Source: Portunus trituberculatus
Lineage: Eukaryota; Arthropoda; Malacostraca; Decapoda; Portunidae
DNA: 64,000 nt
Assembly: GCF_017591435.1 (NCBI RefSeq)
Contig: NC_059289.1
Coordinates: forward strand, 6,995,141-7,059,140
Direction of reading: 5' to 3'
Part shown: piece by piece, positions 14,271-33,643 of the stretch
Layout: each line of letters opens with the position of its first letter
How positions within the stretch are numbered: the stretch's first letter is position 1
Program-made: the position numbers and the translations under genes
Notes under the pieces: model-generated
Told to the model about the DNA's origin: nothing
Seen by the model: the letters and a program-made list of their open reading frames with translations, nothing else
Databases searched by the model: none

Positions 14271-15551
14271 ATGGCACCTAGTGTGGAAGCTGTTGGAGGT
14301 GTACTAGGAGACTCCAAGAAGCCTTTAAAAGAGCGATTCAGGGCTCTGTTCACCCTGAAGGGTCTTGGGGGAGAGTCTGCCATAGCTGCCATTTCCCAGT
14401 GCTTTGATGATCCCTCGGTACTCCTCAAGCATGAGCTGGCCTATTGTCTTGGCCAGATGAAGGATGTGAGGGCCATTCCAAAGCTCATTGAAGTTCTGAG
14501 TGATGTAAATCAGGACCCCATGGTGAGGCATGAGGCTGGAGAGGCGCTAGGAGCCATCGGGGATCCCAGTGTAGAGAGTGTTCTTCAAAAGTTCAGTCAA
14601 GATCCATGCATAGACGTAGCCGAGACCTGCCAGCTGGCCCTGGGTAGGATACAGTGGCTGAAGACCCAGGGCAGTCAGGCTTCATCTGGGACAGAGTTTC
14701 TCTCTATTGATCCTGCACCTCCAGACCAAGAGAGCAATGTGGATAAGCTGAGGGAGCGACTGGTGGATGAGACACTCCCTTTGTTTGACAGGTTGGTATT
14801 TTTGTTTCAGTATCATAATGCTTTTCCAGTTGACATTATTTTGAAAATTTATGTTCATAACTTCTTTCATCTACTTGCAATTTATCACTATTGCTCTATC
14901 CCTGTACTAATGATCATGTCACCACTCATACTGTCAGTGATGGAATTGGCATCTACACCCATTTTGTATGGTTTTTTTTTTTTTTTGCTATTTATCTAAA
15001 AAAAGAATAGTATTGCCTTTATCTAATGCAGCAGAGGTATAATTTTCTCCTGCATTAAATAATATAGTCATCATAATGGTGGAAAAATATCAGTAATTGG
15101 AAACATAATTTTATCAGATGATTTATTGCATTCCAGGTACCGTGCCATGTTCTCCCTGCGAAACATCAACACAGATGCGAGTGCCCGAGCTCTTGCTGCT
15201 GGTCTGACCTGCCCTGGCAGTGCCCTGTTCCGCCATGAAATTGGGTATGTGTTGGGACAAATGAGCAACGCTGCAGTGGTGGAGGAGTTGGCAGCCGTGG
15301 TGCGTAACAAGGACGAGAGTGGAATGGTGCGACATGAGGCAGCAGAGGCCCTGGGATCCATTGCAACACCTGAGGCTGAGAAGGTGTTGCGGGAACACCT
15401 TGAGGACAGTGTCAGAGTGGTCAGAGAGAGCTGTGTGGTTGCCCTTGATATGTCTGAATATGAAAATTCACCAAGCCAGTTCCAGTTTGTTGATGGGATG
15501 AACCAGGGGAAAAAGACCGGTTCAGAAGAGCAACCCATACCTGAGAGCTAA
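14271..15551 (+). CDS. DOHH: DOHH: deoxyhypusine hydroxylase (complete, two coding exons)
   Basis: Non-haem di-iron enzyme that hydroxylates the deoxyhypusine residue of eIF5A, completing hypusine. Coding exons 14271-14791 and 15137-15551 (donor AG|GTTGGT, acceptor TTCCAG|GT, phase 2), 936 nt, 311 residues; animal DOHH is about 300. It is built of HEAT-like repeats in two symmetrical halves. The iron ligands are four His-Glu pairs: LLKHELAY (54/55), VRHEAGEA (87/88), FRHEIGYV (207/208) and VRHEAAEA (240/241). Their spacing (33 residues within each half) is that of the family. The intron falls between the halves. The start ATG follows an acceptor by 8 nt, suggesting a 5' UTR exon upstream. The C-terminal tail after the last repeat is short and polar. 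No inactivating change is visible. Confidence 0.96.
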
Positions 15552-17568
<2,017 letters not shown>

Positions 17569-17572
17569 ATAT

Positions 17573-18072
17573 NNNNNNNNNNNNNNNNNNNNNNNNNNNN
17601 NNNNNNNNNNNNNNNNNNNNNNNNNNNNNNNNNNNNNNNNNNNNNNNNNNNNNNNNNNNNNNNNNNNNNNNNNNNNNNNNNNNNNNNNNNNNNNNNNNNN
17701 NNNNNNNNNNNNNNNNNNNNNNNNNNNNNNNNNNNNNNNNNNNNNNNNNNNNNNNNNNNNNNNNNNNNNNNNNNNNNNNNNNNNNNNNNNNNNNNNNNNN
17801 NNNNNNNNNNNNNNNNNNNNNNNNNNNNNNNNNNNNNNNNNNNNNNNNNNNNNNNNNNNNNNNNNNNNNNNNNNNNNNNNNNNNNNNNNNNNNNNNNNNN
17901 NNNNNNNNNNNNNNNNNNNNNNNNNNNNNNNNNNNNNNNNNNNNNNNNNNNNNNNNNNNNNNNNNNNNNNNNNNNNNNNNNNNNNNNNNNNNNNNNNNNN
18001 NNNNNNNNNNNNNNNNNNNNNNNNNNNNNNNNNNNNNNNNNNNNNNNNNNNNNNNNNNNNNNNNNNNNNNNN
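17573..18072. other. Assembly gap (500 N)
   Basis: Exactly 500 N, a fixed-size placeholder. Open frames crossing it are artefacts. Confidence 1.
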
Positions 18073-18108
18073 CATCATTATCATCATCACCATCGTTTTT
18101 ACTATTAA

Positions 18109-18163
<55 letters not shown>

Positions 18164-18257
18164 ATTATTGTTATTATTATCATCATCATCATTGTTTTTA
18201 CTATTAACATTCTTCTTCTTCTTCTTCTTATTATTATTATTATTATTATCATTATTA

Positions 18258-18339
<82 letters not shown>

Positions 18340-18365
18340 CATTATTATTGTTATTATTATTATTA

Positions 18366-18419
<54 letters not shown>

Positions 18420-18439
18420 AATATCATTATCATTATCAT

Positions 18440-18497
<58 letters not shown>

Positions 18498-18525
18498 TAA
18501 TTACTATTATTATTATTATAATTAT
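18073..18525. repeat. ATT/AAT trinucleotide tract
   Basis: Mixed ATT, CAT, CTT then AAT units; it flanks the LTR element and resumes at 21360, so the element sits inside this repeat. Confidence 0.95.
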
Positions 18526-18548
18526 TGTAGTGAACCACACTACTACTG

Positions 18549-18601
<53 letters not shown>

Positions 18602-18875
18602 GCTACTGCTACCACTACTACTACCACCACGCTAATCCGGCCCAGGTGTGGAACTACCTAAGCCGGGCCAGGTGCAGTGACCTGACCCCAGCCGGACGGT
18701 GTGATGTCATGGGCCGGATGCTCAGCCGAGGACTCTCCAGTCAGCACCGAAACTCCGGGACATACGCACCGCTCGACTCATCTCCGGTCGCTTTTGTGTA
18801 CACTAATAAACAGCAGTAATGTACATCTCTAGTTTACCTCACCATCCGTGTCTTGGCTAGTCAGAGAATACTACA
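18526..18875 (+). repeat. 5' LTR of the CsRn1-like element
   Basis: 350 bp; includes an (ACT)n run at about 18541-18631. The 3' LTR is 356 bp at 21004-21359, the length difference lying in the ACT run. Confidence 0.9.
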
Positions 18876-18876
18876 C

Positions 18877-18893
18877 TTGGTGACCCCGAGAGT
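18877..18893 (+). promoter_or_regulatory. Primer-binding site, tRNA-Trp type
   Basis: TTGGTGACCCCGAGAGTG follows the LTR after one base. TGGTGACCCCGA is the complement of the usual tRNA-Trp 3' end used by CsRn1-type elements. It diverges from the consensus after this block. Confidence 0.6.
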
Positions 18894-18939
18894 GTAGCCT
18901 TGACGCGTGATGGAGTAGTGCAGTGCATTCAGTGACATA

Positions 18940-20303
18940 TTGCGTGTGCCGCCCTTCACCTATGATGTCGAGGCCTGGTTCCTGCACCTCGAAGCTGTGT
19001 GGGCCGGCGCGGACCTCCAAGATCTCCAGCGATACCAGGCGGTTGTCCGGGCACTCCCCTCAGAAGTGGTCGCTCGTCTGTACAGTGTCCTCTCCAACCT
19101 CCCGGAGGCAGACAGGTATGGCGCCCTTAAGTCGGCCATCATGGCCGCACTTGACTCAGCTCGGTATGACGGCGGCCGCCCGTCGGCACTCCTGGCGAGG
19201 TTGTCCGCCCTGAACAGGGTGGCAGGGTTCCCGTGGTCGGAGGAGATGGTGCGCCACAAACTCTCCTCTCTCCTGCCGCAGCCTGTCCGTCTCCAGCTGG
19301 CGGCTGCCCCACAGTCCTCTCCATGGAGGAATTCTCGGTCCTCGTGGACAGAGTGCACGAGGCCCACGTGGAGTCGCCCCCCCAGCAGACCTCCGCCCCG
19401 GCCTGCCTGTGCTCCGTCAACGCCGCGGCCCCGACGGACCAGCCAACCGCACCAGCGGAATCTCTCTCTCTCCACGTCCTCCAGCAACAGGCGGCGGTGA
19501 CCTCGGGGGGTCGCCGTAACCCACCCCTGGCTGCAGTGCCCAGCTCCACCGAGACCCGCCTTGCTCCGGTGAAGGCCTCCCTGCGGCGCCTGGAAGCTCT
19601 GCTCGCCCGCTCTCCTACCCAGACGGACGCTGGGGTCTGTTTCTACCACAGGCGTTTCGGGGAGGAGGCACGCAGCTACCGACCGCCATGTGCTTGGCCC
19701 GCCAGGAAACAGGCGGGCGGGGCCAACACCATTGCCCGCCCCCGCCTCTCTTCCTCGTCTTTGCCCCGCCGCCCTATCTCCGCCTCGTCTCCGCCAGCTG
19801 TACAGCCTACCCCGGGCCCCACGGATCTTGCACCGCCTCCGCCGCTGGCCCCGCAGTGTTTCATGGAAGGCCATGACGCGCCCGCGTCCCCTGGACGGCC
19901 TACTGTCGGCCACACGTCGTCCCCGCCGGCGAAGCAGCGGTCCCGGGATGGCCAGGCCCCGTCTCCTCCACCATCACGTCTGCAGCTTACTGGTGGCCGG
20001 GCTTCCGCGTCGCCCACCCATCTGCGAGTCTCAGCTGGGCGCGCCCCTTCGCAGCCTTCGGTCGGCGCCAGGCACCCCTACTGGCCGCCCGTTCCTCCGT
20101 TCCTGCCTTGGTCCCGCCGCCGGGGCCCCGTCAGCCCACTCCCAGCTCTTCTGACTCCCTGCGCCGTCACCTCCGCCGCAGCATCCAGAGTGGTTTTCCG
20201 CCAGCCAGCGCCCGTTTCTCTGGGTGAGAGACATTTGCTCCGGGGCCCGTTTTCTGGTCGATTCCGGAGCAGAGGCGAGTGTGGTTCCGGCAGCGGACAC
20301 TGA
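18940..20303 (+). pseudogene. CsRn1-like gag-protease region, frameshifted
   Basis: 18940 to about 19320 encodes a gag matrix/capsid-like segment (DVEAWFLHLEAVWAGADLQD, QRYQAVVRALPSEVVARL). The frame then shifts near 19310-19325; EEFSVLVDRVHEAHVE continues in the 19233-20303 frame. That frame also carries CFYHRRFG (about 19640-19665), the conserved block at the gag-pol boundary of this group, and a Pro-rich stretch. A protease motif FLVDSGAEASVV appears in another frame near 20250-20285. At least two frameshifts separate these parts, so no functional polyprotein is expected. Confidence 0.75.
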
Positions 20304-20417
20304 CCGCCGCGCCTAACCCCGTACGGCGTACGACTTCCTGGCCGCCAGCCGCACCCCGATCGCGACGTATGGGACCCAGACGCGTCGCGTGGCCCTCCTG
20401 CCCGGCAGCCGTTTCCC

Positions 20418-20939
20418 GTGGGCATTTGTGGTAGCGCACGTGAAGCAGGCAATCCTGGGGATGAATTTTCTCGCTGTTCACGACCTATCATCCACGCGGA
20501 GCCCTGCGCGCAGCCGACGCCATCCCTCACCACCCTCCGCCAAGCGACGCAGTTCGAGGCCCTCCTCCAGGAGTTTCCCCACCTTACATCCCCACAGTCC
20601 GCCCCGCCTCGGGTTCAACACGGGGTACAGCACTCCATCGTGACAACTGGTCCCACGTGCTTCGCTCGGCCCCGGCGGCTGCCCCCGGAACGTCTTCACG
20701 CTGCGCGCGAGGAGTTTGACCTCATGCTGGAGGAAGGCATTGTGCGCCCGTCTGACAGCAACTGGGCGTCGCCACTTCACATGGTGCCCAAGGCCCAGGA
20801 TGGAGAATGGCGGGATTGCGGGGATTACAGGGCCCTTAACGCCATGACCCACCCCCCATCTCCTCCTGTCACTTCTCCCGGCGTCATCACCCACTTTGGC
20901 AGGTTAAGCCAACCCCCTAATTTTTTCCAGGCCTCTTAG
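20418..20939 (+). pseudogene. CsRn1-like protease end and RT N-terminus, truncated
   Basis: Encodes an 'ILGMNFL'-like protease end (about 20450), a linker, then RT motifs ARPRRLPPERLHAAREEFD and GDYRALNAMT (about 20815-20850). Immediately after RALNAMT the sequence leaves the RT fold and reaches the 3' non-coding region. Fingers, palm, RNase H and integrase (roughly 2.5 kb in complete relatives) are missing. Confidence 0.8.
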
Positions 20940-21003
20940 AGGCTCCTGGCTACTCCCCTTATGCCTCGATTTTTTTTTTCCCTTCTTTCGGGGAGGGGGG
21001 TAC

Positions 21004-21026
21004 TGTAGTGAACCACACTACTACTG

Positions 21027-21068
<42 letters not shown>

Positions 21069-21359
21069 GTACTACTACTACTACTACTACTGCTACCACT
21101 ACTACTACCACCACGCTAATCCGGCCCAGGTGTGGAACTACCTAAGCCGGGTCAGGTGCAGTGACCTGATCCCAGCTGGACGGTGTGAGGTCACGGGCCG
21201 GATGCTCAGCCTAGGACTCCCCAGTCAGCACCGAAACTCTGGGACATACGCACCGCTCGACTCATCTCCGGTCGCTTTTGTGTACACTATTAAACAGCAG
21301 TAATGTACATCTCTAGTTTACCTCACCATCCGTGTCTTGGCTAGTCAGAGAATACTACA
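21004..21359 (+). repeat. 3' LTR of the CsRn1-like element
   Basis: Near-identical partner of the 5' LTR, with the same TGTAGTGAACC start and ATACTACA end. Confidence 0.9.
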
Positions 21360-21368
21360 TTATTATTA

Positions 21369-21420
<52 letters not shown>

Positions 21421-21711
21421 GTTAATAGTGATTACAGTAGAAATCAGTAGCAATAACAAAATAGTAATATTAATAATGATGATGATGATGATGATGATGA
21501 TGATTATAATGATAATAATAATATTATAATAATGATAATAATAATGATAATAATAATAATAACAGTAATAATAATAATAACAATAATAATAATGATAATA
21601 ATAACAATAATAATAACAACAATAATAATGATAGTATTAATAATAATAATAATAATAAAGGTAACAATGATGCTACTACTACTACTACTACTAAATAAAT
21701 AAATAATGATA
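21360..21711. repeat. ATT/AAT and GAT trinucleotide tract
   Basis: Continuation of the repeat in which the LTR element lies, with GAT at about 21477-21503 and ACT near 21673-21691. Confidence 0.9.
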
Positions 21712-24700
21712 ACTGGTGGCAAGGTACCAGAAGTGCTTGCCTACCCGTATAACGGATAGAGGAGAAAGCTTGCGAGATCCCTGTGTCCTGAGAGGGATGG
21801 GAGGATCCCCTCACTCTATTTTGAGCTTTTGGGGTGCCGATGGGGTTGCGGTCGTGGCGCCTGCCCGTTGGACCATTCCTTGGGTAAGCCTTCTAGGTGT
21901 AGGCTCCTGGAAAGTCCTGAGCTTCTTAGAGGATTAACGACTGCCTCATCTATCGGATGAGCTCAGTAGGCTGAGGGTGGATATGGTGAGACTCTCTGAG
22001 ACAAGGAGGCTAGGCAGTGGCGAGACCAGTAGCAAGGGTTTTACTTACTATTGATTTTGGCATGAGCAGTGGTCACTATGTCAAGGGGGTAGCCGTAGGC
22101 TTCTCCAGTAAACTGCAGCCGTCTGTTGTAGAGGTTATTCCGGTTGATGAGGGTATAATGCTACTAAGGCTGAAGCATAGTCTAGGCTTCATGTCTGTTG
22201 TTGCAGCATACGCTCCAACCGAGGTGTGTCAGACTTAAGAGAATGAGACGTTCCACGCCAAACTCGACTCTGTACTGGATCAGTGCCCCTGTCGTGATGC
22301 AATTATTGTCTTTGGCGACTTTAATGCTGTCACTGGCACTGAGAGGGCCGACTACGAATCATGGTTCTGGTACCAGGAACGACAACAGCTCTTTCCTTCT
22401 GAATCTTGCAAGATTCAGAAGGTTGAAAATGACAGGATCTTGGAATCAGAGACCAGCATAGCTCCACTGGACTTGGTATAGTAATGCAGGAGGGGTAATG
22501 AGGGTGATCAACCATATCCTTGTTAGTACTCGTTGGAGGATCCTTCAGAATTGCAACATTTTACAGAGTGCTAAGTTCTTTGCGACTGATCACAGGCTTG
22601 TTGTTGCTACATTCAATCTGCATATCAAGTCCAGAAAGCCTCCAAGATGTGACCACACTGTGTTTCATATTGAGAAACTGAAGGACTTGTCATGTGTCCA
22701 GGAGTATGCAGTAACAGTCTCCAATCGGTTTGGAGTGCTCGACACCATCAAGGTCCCGATAGAGCTATGAGATATCTTCAAATGTGAGACTCTTGAGGCT
22801 CCCAAGGAATGCGTTGGGGAGCGCCCAAGGTCACTGAGTGCTTCACCTCGGTAGAGATGCTGGACAGTAATGAGGAAAGTTGTGCTGGCAGACTTCCTGG
22901 GAACCGTGACCAGTACAGGTCTCTTTCACGTAAGACTGGAGCTCTCTTGAGGAGAGACAAGGAGAGGTATGTCAGGGGTCTCACTGAGGATATAGAATAT
23001 CGTTTGAATGCTAATGACCTCCGACTTGCCTATCGAGCCCTGGAGAAAATCTGCTCCAAGTCTGCATCTCAGGCGAGCGCCATCCGAACCGCAGATGGTT
23101 ATCTTGTATCAAACGCAGCGGGAAGATGGCTCGTTGGGTTGAGTACTTAGAGCAACTGTTCAAGGTGGATCCTCTAAGTGGACAGCTCCAAACTGCAGGG
23201 TTAGAGATGCTGGATGCTGATCCACCCACTGACGAAATTACACCTTCCTTTGATGATGTCAAAGAAGCTGTGGAAAAGTTGAGGGGTGGAAAGGCAGCTG
23301 GAATCTGTAACATAAGTGCGGAGCTGCTCAAAGCTGGGGGTGAGACCATGACCCTTGGGTTGCATGCTGTCTTGATTGCTGTATGGCAGTCAGATACCAT
23401 TCGCCCTGGCTGGAAAAAGGGGTTGGTCATCCCTATCTGCAAGGAGAAAGGGGACTCTCAGGACTGCAACAACTACCGCGGTGTAACACTGCTGAGCGAA
23501 CCAAGTAAGGTGCTTACTCACTTGCTGTTGATGTGTATCTGTAGTCACCTGCTGAAATACCAGAGACCTGAACAGTCAAGGTTCATGCCCAGTAAGTCAA
23601 CAACTGACCGGATCCTGGCGCTTCGCTTACTGGTGGAGTGTTAACGTTAGTTTTAACAAGGGATGCTTGCATCCTATATCGATTTCAAGAAGGCGTTTGA
23701 CTCATTCCATCGATAAACAGTCTGGGATCTTCTGCGTCTCTGTGGGATTCTTGCAAGGATTATTGGTCTATTAAGTGGCCTCTACTCCGGGACTGTGAGT
23801 GTGGTGAAGTGTGAAGGGGCGTGTCCAGCTTCTTCCCTGTGAATACGGGAGTGAGGCAGGGATGCTTGCTTGCTCCATCAGTTTTCAACACTTGCATAGA
23901 CTGGGTACTAGGCAGAGTTTTAGACCAAAGTCATTGTGGAGCATCTGTCTGCAATACTGAGATTACAGATCTTGTTTTTGCCAATGATGCAGTAATCTTT
24001 GCTGAGTCACTGGAGGTTCTGGTAATGACTCAAGAGGCACTGCACGAGGAGGCGAACCCCTTGGGAATCCATGCTTCCTGGCCTAAGGCCAAGGTCCCGG
24101 TGTTTGGAGGCTTACTGGATGAAACAGTTAAGTCCGTCCATGCGTGTGACAAAGACATTGAGATCTCTAAAAATTTCACATAACTAGGTAGTGTAGTGAG
24201 TAACGACGGTGGGACAAGCCAGAAAATTGTACGGCGGATTTGCCGACGGCATTATTGACTTGCTCAACACGACTATATGGCGTTGTCGGTACCTGTGCAG
24301 ACGAACGAATATTCAGATCTTCAAGTCGTGGGTGATCGCTGTCTTACTCTACGGTTGTGGGACATGGACACTAAACACTGATCTAAAGAGGCGAATTGAT
24401 ATCTTTGTTACTGGATGCCTTCGCGGGATCATGGGGTACCGCTGGCATGACTATGTGTCAAATCAGCGATTGCTCCATGAGACTGATTCATGGCTGATTA
24501 CCAGCATAATCTGTCAACACCAACTGCGACTATATGAGCATATGGCACGCTATCCAGAAGCAGATTCTGCATATAGGAATGTCTCCAAAAGGGATAACCA
24601 AGCATGGAGGAGGCCAAGGGGACGTCCACAGAACTCATGGCTGCGGCAAATTGATGCCTCTTGCTGGAATTACTTGGCACGGGAAGGGAGACTGCATGGA

Positions 24701-24784
24701 GACTTGCGAGGCATAACCGCCTGGAGTGGCAACAAAGGGTAAACGAGGCGACGCGCCCCTCTGCGTATGCCCCCTGTGATTGAT
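21712..24784 (+). mobile_element. LINE-B (RTE-like non-LTR retrotransposon), degenerate copy 1
   Basis: Near full-length but broken. The endonuclease part includes a 'SETRR..GSGETSSKGFTYYW' region (about 21995-22050), a 'YAPTEVC' segment and a 'GDFNAVTGT'-like block (about 22313-22345). RT begins about 23230 (KLRGGKAAGICNISAELLK; NNYRGVTLLSEPSKVLTHLL). The fingers continue to 23644; VNTGVRQGCLLAP is at 23827. The catalytic box reads VFANDAV, so FADD has become FAND and this copy is dead. The C-terminal region (ITSIICQHQLRLYEHMARYP) ends near 24742 and the 3' end is a short GATTGATT tail. Many stops and shifts. The clade is inferred from motif order; a search is needed to settle it. Confidence 0.8.
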
Positions 24785-29893
<5,109 letters not shown>

Positions 29894-29935
29894 CAGGCCT
29901 CGCTCACTACCATCCCTCACCATGGTACAGCCAGC

Positions 29936-31093
29936 TTGCCCCGCCGCCAACTAAAGGTCGTCTCTAGCAACGTCCGTGGTCTCCGGACTAACCTTGCAGA
30001 CTTATACCACAACTGTGTGCAACGACACAATGCAGACGTTGTTGTGGTGACAGAGACATGGCTGAACAGTGAGGTGGAGCCCACGTATGGCAGGATGCAG
30101 GGCTTCACCCACTGGGTGAGGAGGGACCGACAGGAGCGAACAGGAGGTGGAGTGGCTGTCTGCTTCAAGGAAGGAATGCAGGCCCAGCTACTCGACATAG
30201 ACACGCCTCCACTGATGGAGATGATGTACTTCCGAGTAACGCTGGCAGACCGCTCAGCCCTCCTACTGTGTGCCCTGTATCGCCCCCCGCGACAAGGGCC
30301 TGACTCACTCCTGTACCTGACTGAGACTTAGACAACCTGATGATGGCACACAGCTGCAGCCACGTGCTGATTGTGGGGATCTCAATCACCACCTGGAAAG
30401 AGACGCCTACGAGAATCTCCTGAGGTGCAGGGTCTGACAGATCATGTCACCTTCCCCACACATGAACGAGGAGGGACATTAGACCCTGTCATCTCAGACT
30501 ACCAGGAGGACAAGCTTCAGTGTCATCAGCTGGGGCTCGTGGGCAGCTCTGATCATCACGCTGTACTGACACAGCTGGAAGTGGGCGTGGCTCAGGACGA
30601 GGCCACCACCCGCACCATCTGGCTGTGGAACAAAGCAGACTGGGCTTCCCTGCGCCGCGACCTGACCCACACCCCATGGGCCACTCTGCTACAGGGAGGA
30701 GCAGAGAGTGAAGCACTTGCACTCACCTCTCACCTTCTCGCCCTCCAGAGACGCCACGTCCCACACAGGGAATACACCACCAGACCGACGGATCAGCCAT
30801 GGTTTGGCTACCGTTGCCGTGTTGCTGCTGAGGCAAAGTATGCTGCCTGGCTCCGCTACAAGAGGAACCCGACTCGGCGCAACAAGGACCTGCATAGGGC
30901 TGCATGCAGGAGGATGGTGGTAACCAGCAAGTGGGCCTTAAAAAAGTGGGAGGAAAGCCTGCGCCGGAAACTGTGTGGCACTGGCGTAGGAAACAAAACT
31001 TGGTGGTCCCTTGTTAAGGACAAACAGGAACTGGCCACCAAGAATCCATCCCTCCCTCAGCAAGCAGGACGGTACTGTCGCCACCAGCAGTAA
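29936..31093 (+). pseudogene. LINE-C ORF2, endonuclease region, frameshifted
   Basis: 29936-30331 encodes an APE-type endonuclease start: VVSSNVRGLRTN and VVVVTETWLNSEVEP (catalytic Glu of TETWL). The frame then breaks, and 30371-31093 carries GLVGSSDHHAVLTQLEV (the SDH motif, catalytic His) and a long basic linker towards RT. These are the two diagnostic endonuclease motifs of jockey/CR1-type LINEs. The break near 30331 removes the middle of the domain from the frame. Confidence 0.8.
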
Positions 31094-31139
31094 GGAGAGG
31101 GCACAGTTGCTGGCTTCCTTGTTTGCTGAGCCACCGCCT

Positions 31140-32690
31140 CAGCTGGTCCAGCAATGTGAGAAGACTGTCACCATGGTGGAGGTGACGCATCAGCAGGTGA
31201 AGCGATTATTGCGGGGCTGGACACACAGAAAGCCACCGGCCCTGATGACATCAGCCCGCACCTGCTGAAGCGATGCTCCCAGGAACTGGCTGCCCCTCTC
31301 ACCCAAGTTCACAACTTGTGTACGGGAAAACGTCTGGCCTTCAGTGTGGAAGGAGGCTCGAGTAGTTCCTGCACACAAAAAGCTCCAGGACGGACCCAAA
31401 AAACTACAGACCCATATCCCTGTTGTCAGTGGTGGGTAAAGTGTTTGAGAGGGTCGTGGCAGAGGTGGTGTGTAGCCATCTCAAGGACAATGCCCTCCTC
31501 TCAGACCAACAGTTTGGGTTCAGACCTGGAAGGTCAACCTCCGACCTAATGATGCTTCTCACCAGGCAGTGGCAGGACGCCCTCGACGACGGCAAGGACA
31601 CTATAGTGGTTGCTTTGGACATAGCTGGAGCTTTTGATAAAGTATGGCACAACGGATTACTAGAAAAGCTTCGTGCTAAAGGCATCCAGGGTGGCTTGCT
31701 ACGACTCCTGGGAAATTACCTGCAGGACAGAAGCCTCAAGGTGGTTGTCAACGGGCAAACATCTGAGTCCCTGCCTGTGGAGGCATCAGTGCCACAGGGT
31801 TCAATTCTTGGCCCACTCCTGTGGAATATCTACGTGGATGATCTTCTCCAGCTACTGCCAGGAGTCATGGCCTATGCTGATGACTGCACCCTCTCCTATA
31901 CCTATCCACGCCAGGACAGTGGGCGGGCTGCTGAGGCCATCAATCAGCAGCTACGAGTGATAGAGGAGTGGGGTGCTCGCTGGCAAGTGACATTCGCGCC
32001 GGAGAAGACACAGGCAATGGTTGTCTCTCGGTCCCCAGCCGCCATGGCAGCAATGGCAGGAAAGTTGTCTTTGGCGCTGCTGCTCTCCCACCCAAGATGA
32101 CGTCAAGATACTTGGAGTGGAGGTGGATCGAGGGCTGAGGTTTGACAGCCATGTCAAAACCATTGCCAAGAAAGCCTCTCACAGGATCTCCGCTCTCAGA
32201 AGGATCGCCAGTTTCCTCGACAGGAAGGGGAGACTGCTGCTGTACAAGGCACAGGTGCGGCCCCACCTTGAGTACGCAGCTCTCCTGGATGTCCTGTGCC
32301 GCCACACACAGAAGGAGACTGGACAGCATCCAACGCCGCGCCATACGGCTAGTAGATGCTGCAATACCACCTCACCCAGAGCCTGAGCGTCCTCTTGATT
32401 CACTGGAACACCGCAGAGATGTGGCGGCGATCGTAGTGTTCCATAAGGCACAGGTGCAAAGAGTGCCACATCTGGCAGGGCTGCGTCATCCTCTGAGAGT
32501 CACCGCACGGAGCACGAGAACGGTGCTCAATGGTGGTGACGCCGTAGAGGTGCCGCGATCCCACGGGTGTCAGCATCAACGCACCTTCGCAGGACGCGTC
32601 TCCAGGATGTGGAACTTGTTCACGGCCGCGGTGCCTCACGTCCAGGAGATGAACACACAGTGTCAAACTGATGGCACATAAGTGGAGACA
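31140..32690 (+). pseudogene. LINE-C ORF2, reverse transcriptase, frameshifted
   Basis: 31423-32100 is an intact stretch of RT: FGFRPGRSTSD, ALDIAGAFDKVWHNGLL, ASVPQGSILGPLLWNIYVDD and MAYADDCTLSY with both catalytic Asp. Upstream, the 'KNYRPISLLS' block is out of frame at a run of six A (about 31397-31402); copy 1 has the same run. Downstream a shift near 32020-32090 leads to a C-terminal segment (VDRGLRFDSHVKTIAKKASH) and an end near 32690. Confidence 0.82.
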
Positions 32691-32933
32691 GACACTGCCA
32701 ACTCCTCTGACACTCTTTGTGACGTGACACTCAGTGTAGTGCAGTGCGTGAATAGTGCTAGTGAAGTGAAAAGAATAGTGCTCCATTTACATGCTGACCA
32801 TCTTGTATATTATCTATTTTTAAGTCTTGTAAATATTGTAGAGAAATAGATTGTAGTACCCTTAGAATAGGTAGCACACGACAGTGCGCCTTTGGGTACA
32901 TGTTCTTCTGTATAAATTATGTTTAAATAAAAA

Positions 32934-32942
<9 letters not shown>

Positions 32943-32981
<39 letters not shown>
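32943..32981. repeat. (GA)n, short
   Basis: About 39 bp between LINE-C copy 2 and the next retroposon fragment. Confidence 0.95.
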
Positions 32982-33544
<563 letters not shown>

Positions 33545-33643
33545 AAAACTGAAGAGAATCAGATGGCGAAAAGTTGATAATACATAAAAGCTGTATGTAC
33601 ACTCATGTGTAGCAGTGGTTTGAGAGTGATTTGAGAAAGATAC

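Larger units (their letters stand above)
18526..21359 (+). mobile_element. Ty3/gypsy LTR retrotransposon, CsRn1/Kabuki-like, pol-deleted
   Basis: LTRs at 18526-18875 and 21004-21359, both starting TGTAGTGAACC and ending ATACTACA. Flanking TTAT at 18522-18525 and 21360-21363 fits a 4-bp duplication but lies inside an ATT repeat. The primer-binding site TTGGTGACCCCGAG follows the 5' LTR, compatible with tRNA-Trp as in CsRn1/Kabuki elements. The interior is GC-rich: gag, the CFYHRRFG block, protease and the start of RT, then a deletion removes the rest of RT, RNase H and integrase. A purine tract (GGGGAGGGGGGTAC) precedes the 3' LTR. I count about nine substitutions between the LTRs outside the ACT repeat, so the insertion is not very recent. 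Confidence 0.85.

Noticed and set aside
18960..19913. 317-codon Arg/Gly-rich frame on the minus strand
   Set aside because: Antisense shadow of the GC-rich CsRn1-like gag region.
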